NCBI GenBank assembly: GCA_027353395.1 | Contig: DAIEHU010000177.1 | Location: 1 to 5,984 of the forward strand | Reading direction: 5' to 3' | From: Desulfobacteraceae bacterium | Lineage (GTDB): Bacteria; Desulfobacterota; Desulfobacteria; Desulfobacterales; Desulfosalsimonadaceae | DNA: 5,984 nt | Part shown: piece after piece, positions 1 through 4,688 of the stretch | Numbering within the stretch: the first letter of the stretch is position 1 | How the letters are laid out: every line of letters begins with the position of its first letter | The notes under the pieces: model-generated | Databases searched by the model: none | What the model was told of the DNA's origin: nothing | The model's input: only the letters and a program-made list of their open reading frames with translations | Program-made: the position numbers and the translations under genes

Positions 1-28
1 CGTGAATCAGGCGGCTTGCAGGAGATTA
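1..28 (-). pseudogene. In-frame continuation of cas3 beyond a TAA stop, cut by the window edge
   Basis: After the TAA at 26-28 the same frame runs on to the left edge and reads SPASRLIH. This resembles the stretch that follows the TQATSN and FL segment in intact Cas3 proteins, where a (R/L)LxHG-type sequence is usual. The simplest reading is a point nonsense mutation (for example CAA to TAA) rather than a natural gene end. Only eight codons are visible, so the match is suggestive only. Confidence 0.5.
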
Positions 29-991
29 CGGCGCAATGCGGCCTAAAAATTCATTGACCCGCAGATGAATCCGGTTGCTGGTGGCCTGGGTGGGAAGCGC
101 AAAATAGATGCCGTTTGCTTTCCCGGAGGTCATCAGTTGATACGCCGCGCCAAGGGCCGCTTCCGTTTTGCCCATGCCCATGGGGGCTTCGATGACATAA
201 ACGCCGGGGCCGGAAATGGTCTCAAGGGCCTTTGACTGCATGTCGTTGGGAGGAAAACCGAAGATATTATCAAATGCAAGATTCGGGATGATAACCGGCG
301 GGGAAAACCCGATTTCCGCAAGGGCATGGCGTGCGGCAGCCTCGGGACCGAAAGCGGGAGGCATCCGTTCGGGCGGGAAAAATCGCTCGTCGGAACCGAT
401 CCAGTCCGCAACACTGACAAGCCCCGCAAGCCACCAGAGAAAGGGGACGGATTCATCGACTTGAAAATGGGGGGTACTTGGCGAAAAATACTCCCATATT
501 TGGCGGGCCGCCGCCATTCGTTCTGACTCCCAATCAATACCGCTGGAACGCTCGGAAATATTTTTGTTTGGACGATAGCCCCGTTCATTTGGTGGCGTCA
601 ACCGGCCGTGATGTCCGCCAAGCAGGCAGGCGATCAGCGAGGCGGTCTTTCTGGGAAATTCTGATTTCAAAAGGAAAGGCATGATTGCGGCATGGGAAAC
701 CTTGCCGTGATCTGGCTCCATCCCCGTATCCCAGCAGCCATTTCGGGCTATTTTATCAAGGCCGTTTTTAGAAAGCCAATCTTCGCATTTATTTTGAAAA
801 GCAGGGGATATTTTACCCAGATCATGAAGGGCCGCCAAAGCACCAACCAGCGACGATTCAAGACTGAACCGCCGAACCAGTCCCGGCAGCCCCTCCGCGA
901 TGACGCTGGCCACGCAGCCGACATTCACCATGTGGTCATAGACAGAAATGCCCGGTTTCCCATCCAAAGTTGTTTTAGCCCAAAAGTACGT
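26..991 (-). CDS. cas3: Cas3 nuclease-helicase of a type I CRISPR system, N-terminal part of a probably decayed gene
   Basis: Cas3 is recruited by Cascade and degrades target DNA with an HD nuclease fused to an SF2 helicase. Numbering from the in-frame TTG at 1087, the HD residues are present: H52, H88-D89 (motif ALHDLGK), H127/H132, H159-H160 (GGHHG) and D228 (VADWIGSDERFF). A Q-motif-like Q284, the Walker A motif APMGMGKTEAA (G304-T308) and LPTQATSN follow. The product stops at residue 353, before the DEAD/DECH box; whole Cas3 proteins are roughly 750-950 aa. The frame stays open upstream to 1087, but it holds no ATG before the first HD histidine. The 1087 TTG lies in a likely -35 box. I place the true start at ACG 989-991, six bases after AGGAGGG, which yields a YFWAKT N-terminus typical of Cas3. 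The wording of the Walker A and TQATSN region resembles subtype I-E Cas3, but the subtype is not certain. Cas3 identity is very likely; function is doubtful. No other cas gene or array is visible. Confidence 0.88.
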   Translation of the reverse strand, partial: TYFWAKTTLDGKPGISVYDHMVNVGCVASVIAEGLPGLVRRFSLESSLVGALAALHDLGKISPAFQNKCEDWLSKNGLDKIARNGCWDTGMEPDHGKVSHAAIMPFLLKSEFPRKTASLIACLLGGHHGRLTPPNERGYRPNKNISERSSGIDWESERMAAARQIWEYFSPSTPHFQVDESVPFLWWLAGLVSVADWIGSDERFFPPERMPPAFGPEAAARHALAEIGFSPPVIIPNLAFDNIFGFPPNDMQSKALETISGPGVYVIEAPMGMGKTEAALGAAYQLMTSGKANGIYFALPTQATSNRIHLRVNEFLGRIAP

Positions 992-997
992 TGCTCT

Positions 998-1004
998 CCC
1001 TCCT
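998..1004 (-). promoter_or_regulatory. Strong Shine-Dalgarno in front of an ACG codon (lost cas3 start)
   Basis: The minus strand reads AGGAGGG at 1004-998, then six bases, then ACG at 991-989. This is optimal ribosome-binding spacing, and the following residues YFWAKT match the usual first residues of Cas3. The site decides the start choice: ACG is one transition away from ATG, so the start codon was probably lost or is a weak non-canonical one. Confidence 0.6.
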
Positions 1005-1058
1005 TTTTTAAAACGAAGCGGATATTCGATTCCATCATTCCATTTTAGTGTTTTTCCG

Positions 1059-1087
1059 AATATGGGTAATATTTTAAGGTAAGTCAA
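1059..1087 (-). promoter_or_regulatory. Candidate sigma70-type promoter for cas3
   Basis: On the minus strand TTGACT (1087-1082, 5/6 match to the -35 consensus) is followed after 17 bp by CATATT (1064-1059, 4/6 match to the -10). Transcription would start near 1052, giving a leader of about 60 nt before the ribosome-binding site and ACG at 991. The -35 contains the TTG that would otherwise be taken as the start codon of the open frame, which argues against translation from 1087. Confidence 0.45.
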
Positions 1088-1441
1088 GGAAAACAGATAA
1101 TTAAAGAAGGTATCAAAGAATTTCTATAGCAGCGGTTCAGGCATAATATGGATTAACGAAGACAGGGCTATCAAAAAAGTTGGTGGCAATATTCATAGTC
1201 GGATATGCTTTAAATGGCTTTAAAAAAATAGAGAAATATTAACGCATTATGAAAACAAATTGTTATTTCAAATATATATTTCGACAACGGCCCTGGGTGT
1301 AAATGAATAAGGTTGCTTACATGAATCAAGATAGTTAACCTATACCTCAGCGGATAATCGGGATTTTTTGAGATTGGTTTGAATGATAGCCTGTGAGGGC
1401 GTTTCCGGCTCTGGCAATTAGAATGGAATCAGGGAGATATA
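1088..1441. other. AT-rich divergent intergenic region without a recognisable gene
   Basis: This stretch lies between the leftward cas3 and the rightward ArdC/ImmA-like gene. I see no tRNA, CRISPR repeat or IS end. It holds a 12-bp AT palindrome (AAATATATATTT, 1270-1281) and a short direct repeat (GCTTTAAA twice near 1207-1220). Short ORFs such as MKTNCYFKYIFRQRPWV from 1250 have no convincing ribosome-binding site. I could not find a good promoter for the 1442 gene; only its ribosome-binding site AGGGAG (1431-1436) is clear. Confidence 0.6.
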
Positions 1442-2329
1442 ATGGAAAATAATCCGCAAAAGACCTCAACCGACGCAGACATCGCCAGAAGCCTTCTGGA
1501 TCAACTACTGACCGATTCCCGGCTTTATACCCAAAGCCAGGATTACAAGGAATTGCTGGATTTCGTGGTTCGTCTGCGCAATTTTGCGCCATTTAACGCC
1601 ATGCTCCTTCAAATTCAAAAGCCGGGTTTGAGCTATGCGGCATCGGCCTATGACTGGTGTGAACGCTTCGGCCGTATTCCAGAGGAAGGCGCTCGCCCGC
1701 TGGTCATTCTTTGGCCTTTCGGTCCAGTGGCCTTTGTTTACGACATTCTGGATACGGAAGGGAAAGAGCTGCCTGAAGATGTGGCGTCTTTTTTTGCACA
1801 AGGCACCATTACCGCAGAACGGGTAAGTACCTGTATTGAGCGGATGAGCAGGAGGAACATCCAATGTATTAAAGTGGATGCCGGTGATCGGAATGCCGGA
1901 TCGATCCGCGTCATTTATCGGGCAAAAGAACCCCAAGACCCAAACAAGCCCAAAGAAGTCACAACATATAGGATGCAGGTGAACAACAATCATCTCCCGC
2001 CCGTCCAGTTCGCTTCCATAGCGCATGAGCTGGGGTATCTGTTTTTAGGGCATCTGGGGCCGGACAAGGCGCTGAATGTGCCCCCTCGGTATAAGATGAG
2101 CCATGCCCAGCGGGAACTTGAAGCCGAGTCCGTGTCATATCTGGTATGCGCCCGCAACGGCGTGACATCAAAGTCCGAGACGTACCTCAAGAATTATGTC
2201 ACGCCGGACACAACGGTTGATCACATTGATATTTATCAGATCATGCGGGCGGCTGGACAGGTTGAAACCCTGCTTGGTCTGAATGCGCATACCGGATATG
2301 AGAAGCCAGGGAAGCGGCCTGCTTTATAA
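1442..2329 (+). CDS. ArdC-like N-terminal domain plus ImmA/IrrE-like metallopeptidase domain, with altered zinc motif
   Basis: The 295-aa protein has two parts. Residues about 15-110 carry an ArdC-like N-terminal domain (ssDNA-binding in antirestriction proteins), with an RLRNFAPFNAMLL segment (44-56) and WPFGPVAFVYDILDTEG (91-107). Residues about 185-240 form a zinc-peptidase core of the ImmA/IrrE type: the helix SIAHELGYLFLGHLG and a downstream RELEAES (224-230) able to supply the glutamate ligand. In the family the first motif is HEXXH; here H195 and E196 remain, but the second histidine is Tyr199 (TAT, one transition from CAT). Peptidase activity is therefore doubtful unless H205 or another residue substitutes. 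The start ATG has AGGGAG five bases upstream. No signal peptide or membrane segment is visible, so it is cytoplasmic. Such proteins occur in mobile and defence-associated DNA, often near Xre-type regulators; the next gene is an HTH antitoxin, but it has its own promoter. The substrate is unknown. Confidence 0.8.
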   Translation: MENNPQKTSTDADIARSLLDQLLTDSRLYTQSQDYKELLDFVVRLRNFAPFNAMLLQIQKPGLSYAASAYDWCERFGRIPEEGARPLVILWPFGPVAFVYDILDTEGKELPEDVASFFAQGTITAERVSTCIERMSRRNIQCIKVDAGDRNAGSIRVIYRAKEPQDPNKPKEVTTYRMQVNNNHLPPVQFASIAHELGYLFLGHLGPDKALNVPPRYKMSHAQRELEAESVSYLVCARNGVTSKSETYLKNYVTPDTTVDHIDIYQIMRAAGQVETLLGLNAHTGYEKPGKRPAL

Positions 2330-2383
2330 AATAAAGAATGATACCAAATTTCCTGATTGGAGAGTTTCCCGTTAATAAATGGG

Positions 2384-2411
2384 TTGACAGTGATTAAAAA
2401 AGTATCATAAT
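2384..2411 (+). promoter_or_regulatory. Strong sigma70-type promoter of the antitoxin-chaperone operon
   Basis: A perfect -35 TTGACA (2384-2389) is followed after 16 bp by CATAAT (2406-2411, 5/6 match). Transcription would begin near 2418, about 50 nt before the antitoxin ATG at 2470. No toxin gene fits between this promoter and the antitoxin. Confidence 0.75.
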
Positions 2412-2416
2412 GATAC
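2402..2416. promoter_or_regulatory. 15-bp palindromic operator over the -10 box
   Basis: GTATCATAATGATAC is a perfect 7-bp inverted repeat around one central base, and it covers the whole -10 element. Binding of a dimeric HTH protein here would block RNA polymerase. The obvious candidate is the antitoxin encoded 54 bases downstream, since MqsA-family antitoxins repress their own operons through palindromes. A lone half-site ATGATAC lies at 2338-2344. The sequence differs from the E. coli mqsRA operator, so the assignment rests on position and symmetry. Confidence 0.65.
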
Positions 2417-2469
2417 ATATAAAGGCGGTTCTGGTTCAGATGAAAAAAGACGAAGGGGGCGATGAATAG

Positions 2470-2994
2470 ATGGAAAAACAAAAATGTCCGATCTGCGGCA
2501 ACGATCTTCAGAAAAAGATCGGCACGGAAAGATTTGAATATAAGGGGAAAGAAATTTTTATTCCGGATTATGTCGCCTATGAATGTTCTGATTGCGGGGA
2601 AGCAATTGTTGATCCCGAGACCTTAAAAAAATCAGGAAAAATGCTGAAGGAATTTCAGCGCCAGGTCGATGGCCTGCTCACCGGCCAACAGATTAAGACA
2701 ATTCGCAAAAAATTGGGGCTGACCCAGGAGCAAATGGCCGAGATCGTTGGCGGCGGATTGAAAAGTTTTGCGCGTTATGAATCCGGCAAGATATGCCAAA
2801 GTAAAGGAATGGATAACCTCCTCCGCATTCTGGATGCCTATCCGGAAATGTTGAATGTGATCCGGAAAAAAGAGGAGCCTGTAAGGGGAGTTGCCACGGT
2901 TACATATTTTGCCGAGGTAAAAAGTAAAAAAGCTTATCAGCTTCAGGATGGCGTTTTTAATGCCAATCTTGATGAAGTCATATATGGAACTTAA
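2470..2994 (+). CDS. MqsA-family antitoxin (YgiT-type zinc finger plus HTH) with C-terminal extension
   Basis: The 174-aa protein has the MqsA layout. The N-terminal zinc-binding domain has two CxxC pairs (C6-C9 in KCPICG, C39-C42 in CSDCG). A helix-turn-helix follows (about 72-125), with RKKLGLTQEQMAEIVGGG and FARYESGK, very close to the MqsA DNA-binding domain, then LLRILDAYPEMLNVIR. MqsA of E. coli is 131 aa and ends about there; this protein adds roughly 40 residues (135-174) ending in GVFNANLDEVIYGT. In toxin-antitoxin-chaperone systems such a tail is the chaperone addiction (ChAD) region that makes the antitoxin depend on a SecB-like chaperone, and a SecB-like gene overlaps this one by 11 nt. 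The start ATG follows AAGGGGG (2453-2459) by 10 nt. It probably represses its own promoter. No mqsR-like toxin lies upstream or downstream inside the operon. A stand-alone regulator role is the main alternative. Confidence 0.85.
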   Translation: MEKQKCPICGNDLQKKIGTERFEYKGKEIFIPDYVAYECSDCGEAIVDPETLKKSGKMLKEFQRQVDGLLTGQQIKTIRKKLGLTQEQMAEIVGGGLKSFARYESGKICQSKGMDNLLRILDAYPEMLNVIRKKEEPVRGVATVTYFAEVKSKKAYQLQDGVFNANLDEVIYGT

Positions 2995-3424
2995 TTTTTC
3001 TATCGCACATATCCGGCTAACAGAGAGCCGCTTTTCAATAAACCAGCAATATAAAATGGAAAAGGACAAGCCGATTGTTCTTGAGAATAATGTTGGAATT
3101 CAATTCAAACAATCGGAGAAGAGGCTTTATTTGCTGCTATCGGTATCATCCGATTCCGATAAACAGCCTTTCCGCTTCTCAGTGACTTACGAAGGCGTCT
3201 TTGCTTTTGAAAATGCACCCCCAAAAGATGAGTTGGGGCGCATCGCCAATATCAATTGTGCCGCTATCGTTTTTCCCTATGTCCGGGAAGCCATTGCTGA
3301 CCTGACGCAACGCGCAGGCTTGCAACCGCTCCATCTTCCTCCATTCAATTTTGTTGCGATGTATAACGAAAATAAAAAGGAGCCATCGCCGGTGGCAATC
3401 CGAAAGACCCGTAAAAAAGAGTAA
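2984..3424 (+). CDS. SecB-like chaperone, probably the antitoxin-dedicated chaperone of a TAC-type module
   Basis: The 146-aa product follows the SecB fold pattern. It opens with a strand (FSIAHIRLTESRFSI), then central beta strands with FRFSVTYEGVFAF (63-75), and ends with the family's diagnostic block: VFPYVREAIADLT (96-108), AGLQPLHLPPFNF (111-123) and AMYNENK. Canonical SecB is about 150-160 aa with an acidic tail; this one ends in a basic tail (RKTRKKE). SecB-like proteins hold client chains unfolded in the cytoplasm; those in TAC operons bind the antitoxin's C-terminal tail and protect it. The gene overlaps the antitoxin by 11 nt, so translation is probably coupled. Four in-frame ATGs occur at 2948, 2960, 2972 and 2984. 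I choose 2984 because GATGAAG lies six bases before it and MELNFSI starts right at the first SecB strand. A solitary housekeeping SecB is less likely given the antitoxin partner. Confidence 0.82.
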   Translation: MELNFSIAHIRLTESRFSINQQYKMEKDKPIVLENNVGIQFKQSEKRLYLLLSVSSDSDKQPFRFSVTYEGVFAFENAPPKDELGRIANINCAAIVFPYVREAIADLTQRAGLQPLHLPPFNFVAMYNENKKEPSPVAIRKTRKKE

Positions 3425-3459
3425 GGTATAACTGAAAAGAAAATATTCAGGAGGAAAAG

Positions 3460-3490
3460 CCGGGGTGCGAGAGCGCTTCCGGTTTTTTTT
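3460..3490 (+). terminator. Rho-independent terminator of the antitoxin-chaperone operon
   Basis: CCGGGG (3460-3465) pairs with TTCCGG (3477-3482), the inner two pairs being G-U. After a bulged T3466, GCG (3467-3469) pairs with CGC (3474-3476) around an AGAG loop. Eight T residues follow (3483-3490). It lies 35 nt after the chaperone stop and closes the transcription unit. Confidence 0.85.
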
Positions 3491-3549
3491 GTTGGATGCT
3501 GGATTTATCCCATGGGTTGGAAATAGGGTTGGAATTTAAAATAGGGCAT

Positions 3550-3582
3550 AAAAAAGGGCTTAGAAAATCTCTCTAAGCCCTT
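3550..3582 (-). terminator. Rho-independent terminator of the tRNA(fMet) gene
   Basis: A perfect 11-bp stem, AAGGGCTTAGA (3554-3564) with TCTAAGCCCTT (3572-3582), surrounds a 7-base loop. On the minus strand it is followed by six T residues (3555-3550, overlapping the stem foot). It starts nine bases after the tRNA 3' end. On the plus strand the hairpin is followed only by a mixed GATTTTATTT run, so it may also act weakly in that direction. Confidence 0.85.
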
Positions 3583-3591
3583 GATTTTATT

Positions 3592-3668
<77 letters not shown>

Positions 3669-3690
3669 TCAATATTTTTAAAAGAATAAC

Positions 3691-3720
3691 CTTATACTTT
3701 CTTTTCTGGGGCGGTGTCAA
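3691..3720 (-). promoter_or_regulatory. Promoter of the tRNA(fMet) gene
   Basis: On the minus strand a perfect -35 TTGACA (3720-3715) is followed after 18 bp by TATAAG (3696-3691, 5/6 match). Transcription would begin near 3684, about 16 nt before the mature tRNA 5' end. The -35 box contains the TGA stop codon of the DUF167 gene (3719-3717), so the promoter sits in its extreme 3' end. Confidence 0.75.
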
Positions 3721-4058
3721 GAGGTTTTTGCAGCAGCCAGATTTTTTATCATGCGGATCAATTGTTCTGATGGATCGTCCATCGACAAGGCAGGGGACCG
3801 GTCCGGCGGAAAGCTGATGCAGATATGTTTGTTACGGCTGGTTTGGCCCGCGACAATGGTGATGGCGGATTTCGGAATTCCCAACTCTTTTGCCAGAAAA
3901 TGAACGCACATTTTATTGGCGGCCCCATCCACCGGTGGAGCGGTCAGCCGGATTTTTAAGGCATCATCGTGCAGGCCCGCAAAAGCGTTTTTGGAAGCCT
4001 TTGGCTGGACATGAATTTTAAACACGACGCCGTTGGGTTGTTTTTTAATATCAAACAT
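3717..4058 (-). CDS. DUF167 / YggU (UPF0235) family protein
   Basis: The 113-aa protein matches the small DUF167 family (YggU of E. coli), whose biochemical role is not settled. Family hallmarks are VQPKASKNAFAG (17-28), LKIRLTAPPVDGAANK (34-49), a helix with FLAKELG, and IVAGQTSRNKHICI (68-81). Family members are usually about 95-105 aa; the extra length here is a C-terminal tail (about 86-113) rich in Ala, Ser and Asp. There is no signal peptide or membrane segment, so it is cytoplasmic. The ATG follows the thrH stop by 8 nt and has no clear Shine-Dalgarno, which suggests translational coupling to thrH. Its stop codon is inside the -35 box of the tRNA promoter, and no terminator separates it from the tRNA. 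The family assignment is solid; the function is unknown. Confidence 0.9.
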   Translation of the reverse strand: MFDIKKQPNGVVFKIHVQPKASKNAFAGLHDDALKIRLTAPPVDGAANKMCVHFLAKELGIPKSAITIVAGQTSRNKHICISFPPDRSPALSMDDPSEQLIRMIKNLAAAKTS

Positions 4059-4066
4059 TAATGGGT

Positions 4067-4672
4067 TTAACGCTTAATAACGTCAATGATCCATTCTTTG
4101 AGTTCTTTGTAATCATCAGTCGATTGTATTTCTGGAAATTCTTTTACCACATTGGCCGGGGGCCGGAACAGAAATGACGCATCAGCTTCTTTTAACATAC
4201 TGATATCGTTATATGAATCTCCGAATGCCACCACCCGGTAATTTAAACTGTGCAGGGCCTGAACGGTTTTGCGTTTACCGTCTTTCTGACGTAGCCGGTA
4301 ATCCGTGACGGCCCCGTCCGGCGCTACCACCAGGGAATTGCAGAACAGAGTGGGCCTCCCCAGTTTCTCCATCAAAGGGCCAGCGAATTCCACAAAAGTG
4401 TCGGATACGATGATGAGTTGATGATGGGATCGCAGCCAGTTCAGAAATTCCACCGCTCTATCCAGCGGGTCTATTTTTTGGATGACCGTCTGGATATCAT
4501 GCAAGGTCAGCCGGTGTTCTTTCAAAATAGTCAGACGTTTTTTCATCAGCACATCATAATCCGAAATATCCCGGGTGGTCAGTTTGAGTTCTTCAATACC
4601 CGTATGTTTCGCCACATTGATCCAGATTTCAGGGACGAAGACGCCTTCCAGGTCAGAGCAGATAATATGCAT
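4067..4672 (-). CDS. thrH: ThrH: bifunctional phosphoserine phosphatase / homoserine phosphotransferase
   Basis: ThrH is a HAD-superfamily phosphatase that dephosphorylates phosphoserine and can pass the phosphate to homoserine, forming phosphohomoserine without ATP; this was shown for Pseudomonas aeruginosa ThrH. The 201-aa length equals the family norm. Motif I is SDLEGVFVPEIW, with nucleophile D7 and Glu9 in place of the second Asp, the ThrH hallmark. TTRDISDYDVLMKKRL (32-47) is typical of the cap. Motif II is VSDTF (S90), motif III uses K130 or a neighbour in RQKDGKRK, and motif IV is GDSYND (151-156). The gene starts 16 nt after the hom stop, and its Shine-Dalgarno AAAGGAT overlaps that stop region, so hom and thrH are co-transcribed. 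The pairing supports a role in threonine synthesis in place of, or beside, homoserine kinase; whether this genome also has thrB cannot be seen here. Confidence 0.93.
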   Translation of the reverse strand: MHIICSDLEGVFVPEIWINVAKHTGIEELKLTTRDISDYDVLMKKRLTILKEHRLTLHDIQTVIQKIDPLDRAVEFLNWLRSHHQLIIVSDTFVEFAGPLMEKLGRPTLFCNSLVVAPDGAVTDYRLRQKDGKRKTVQALHSLNYRVVAFGDSYNDISMLKEADASFLFRPPANVVKEFPEIQSTDDYKELKEWIIDVIKR

Positions 4673-4688
4673 GGGATTTCTTATCCTT

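Noticed and set aside
133..1048. Open frames of 66-151 codons overlapping cas3 in other frames
   Set aside because: The HD and Walker A motifs lie in only one frame; the others have atypical composition and no family resemblance.
1143..1174. Second candidate minus-strand promoter (TTGATA, 18 bp, CATATT)
   Set aside because: Weaker and further from cas3 than the TTGACT/CATATT pair at 1059-1087; kept only as a possible alternative.
1270..1281. 12-bp palindrome AAATATATATTT
   Set aside because: Low-complexity AT sequence in an AT-rich gap; symmetry of this kind is expected by chance.
1505..2026. 173-codon minus-strand frame across the ArdC/ImmA-like gene
   Set aside because: Antisense to a gene with clear ArdC-like and peptidase motifs; composition and lack of domains mark it as a shadow.
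2305..2335. Possible hairpin at the end of the ArdC/ImmA-like gene (AAGCCAGG with CCTGCTT)
   Set aside because: Short stem with a bulge, mostly inside the coding region, and followed by a mixed AT run rather than a T tract.
2440..2469. Nine-codon ORF (MKKDEGGDE) whose stop directly abuts the antitoxin ATG
   Set aside because: Far too short for an MqsR-type toxin and poorly placed relative to a Shine-Dalgarno; it mostly reflects the purine-rich ribosome-binding region of the antitoxin.
3449..3539. Perfect AGGAGG followed by GTG at 3465 with a 24-codon frame
   Set aside because: The frame runs through the terminator hairpin and its T tract and resembles no known peptide; the Shine-Dalgarno match is probably accidental.
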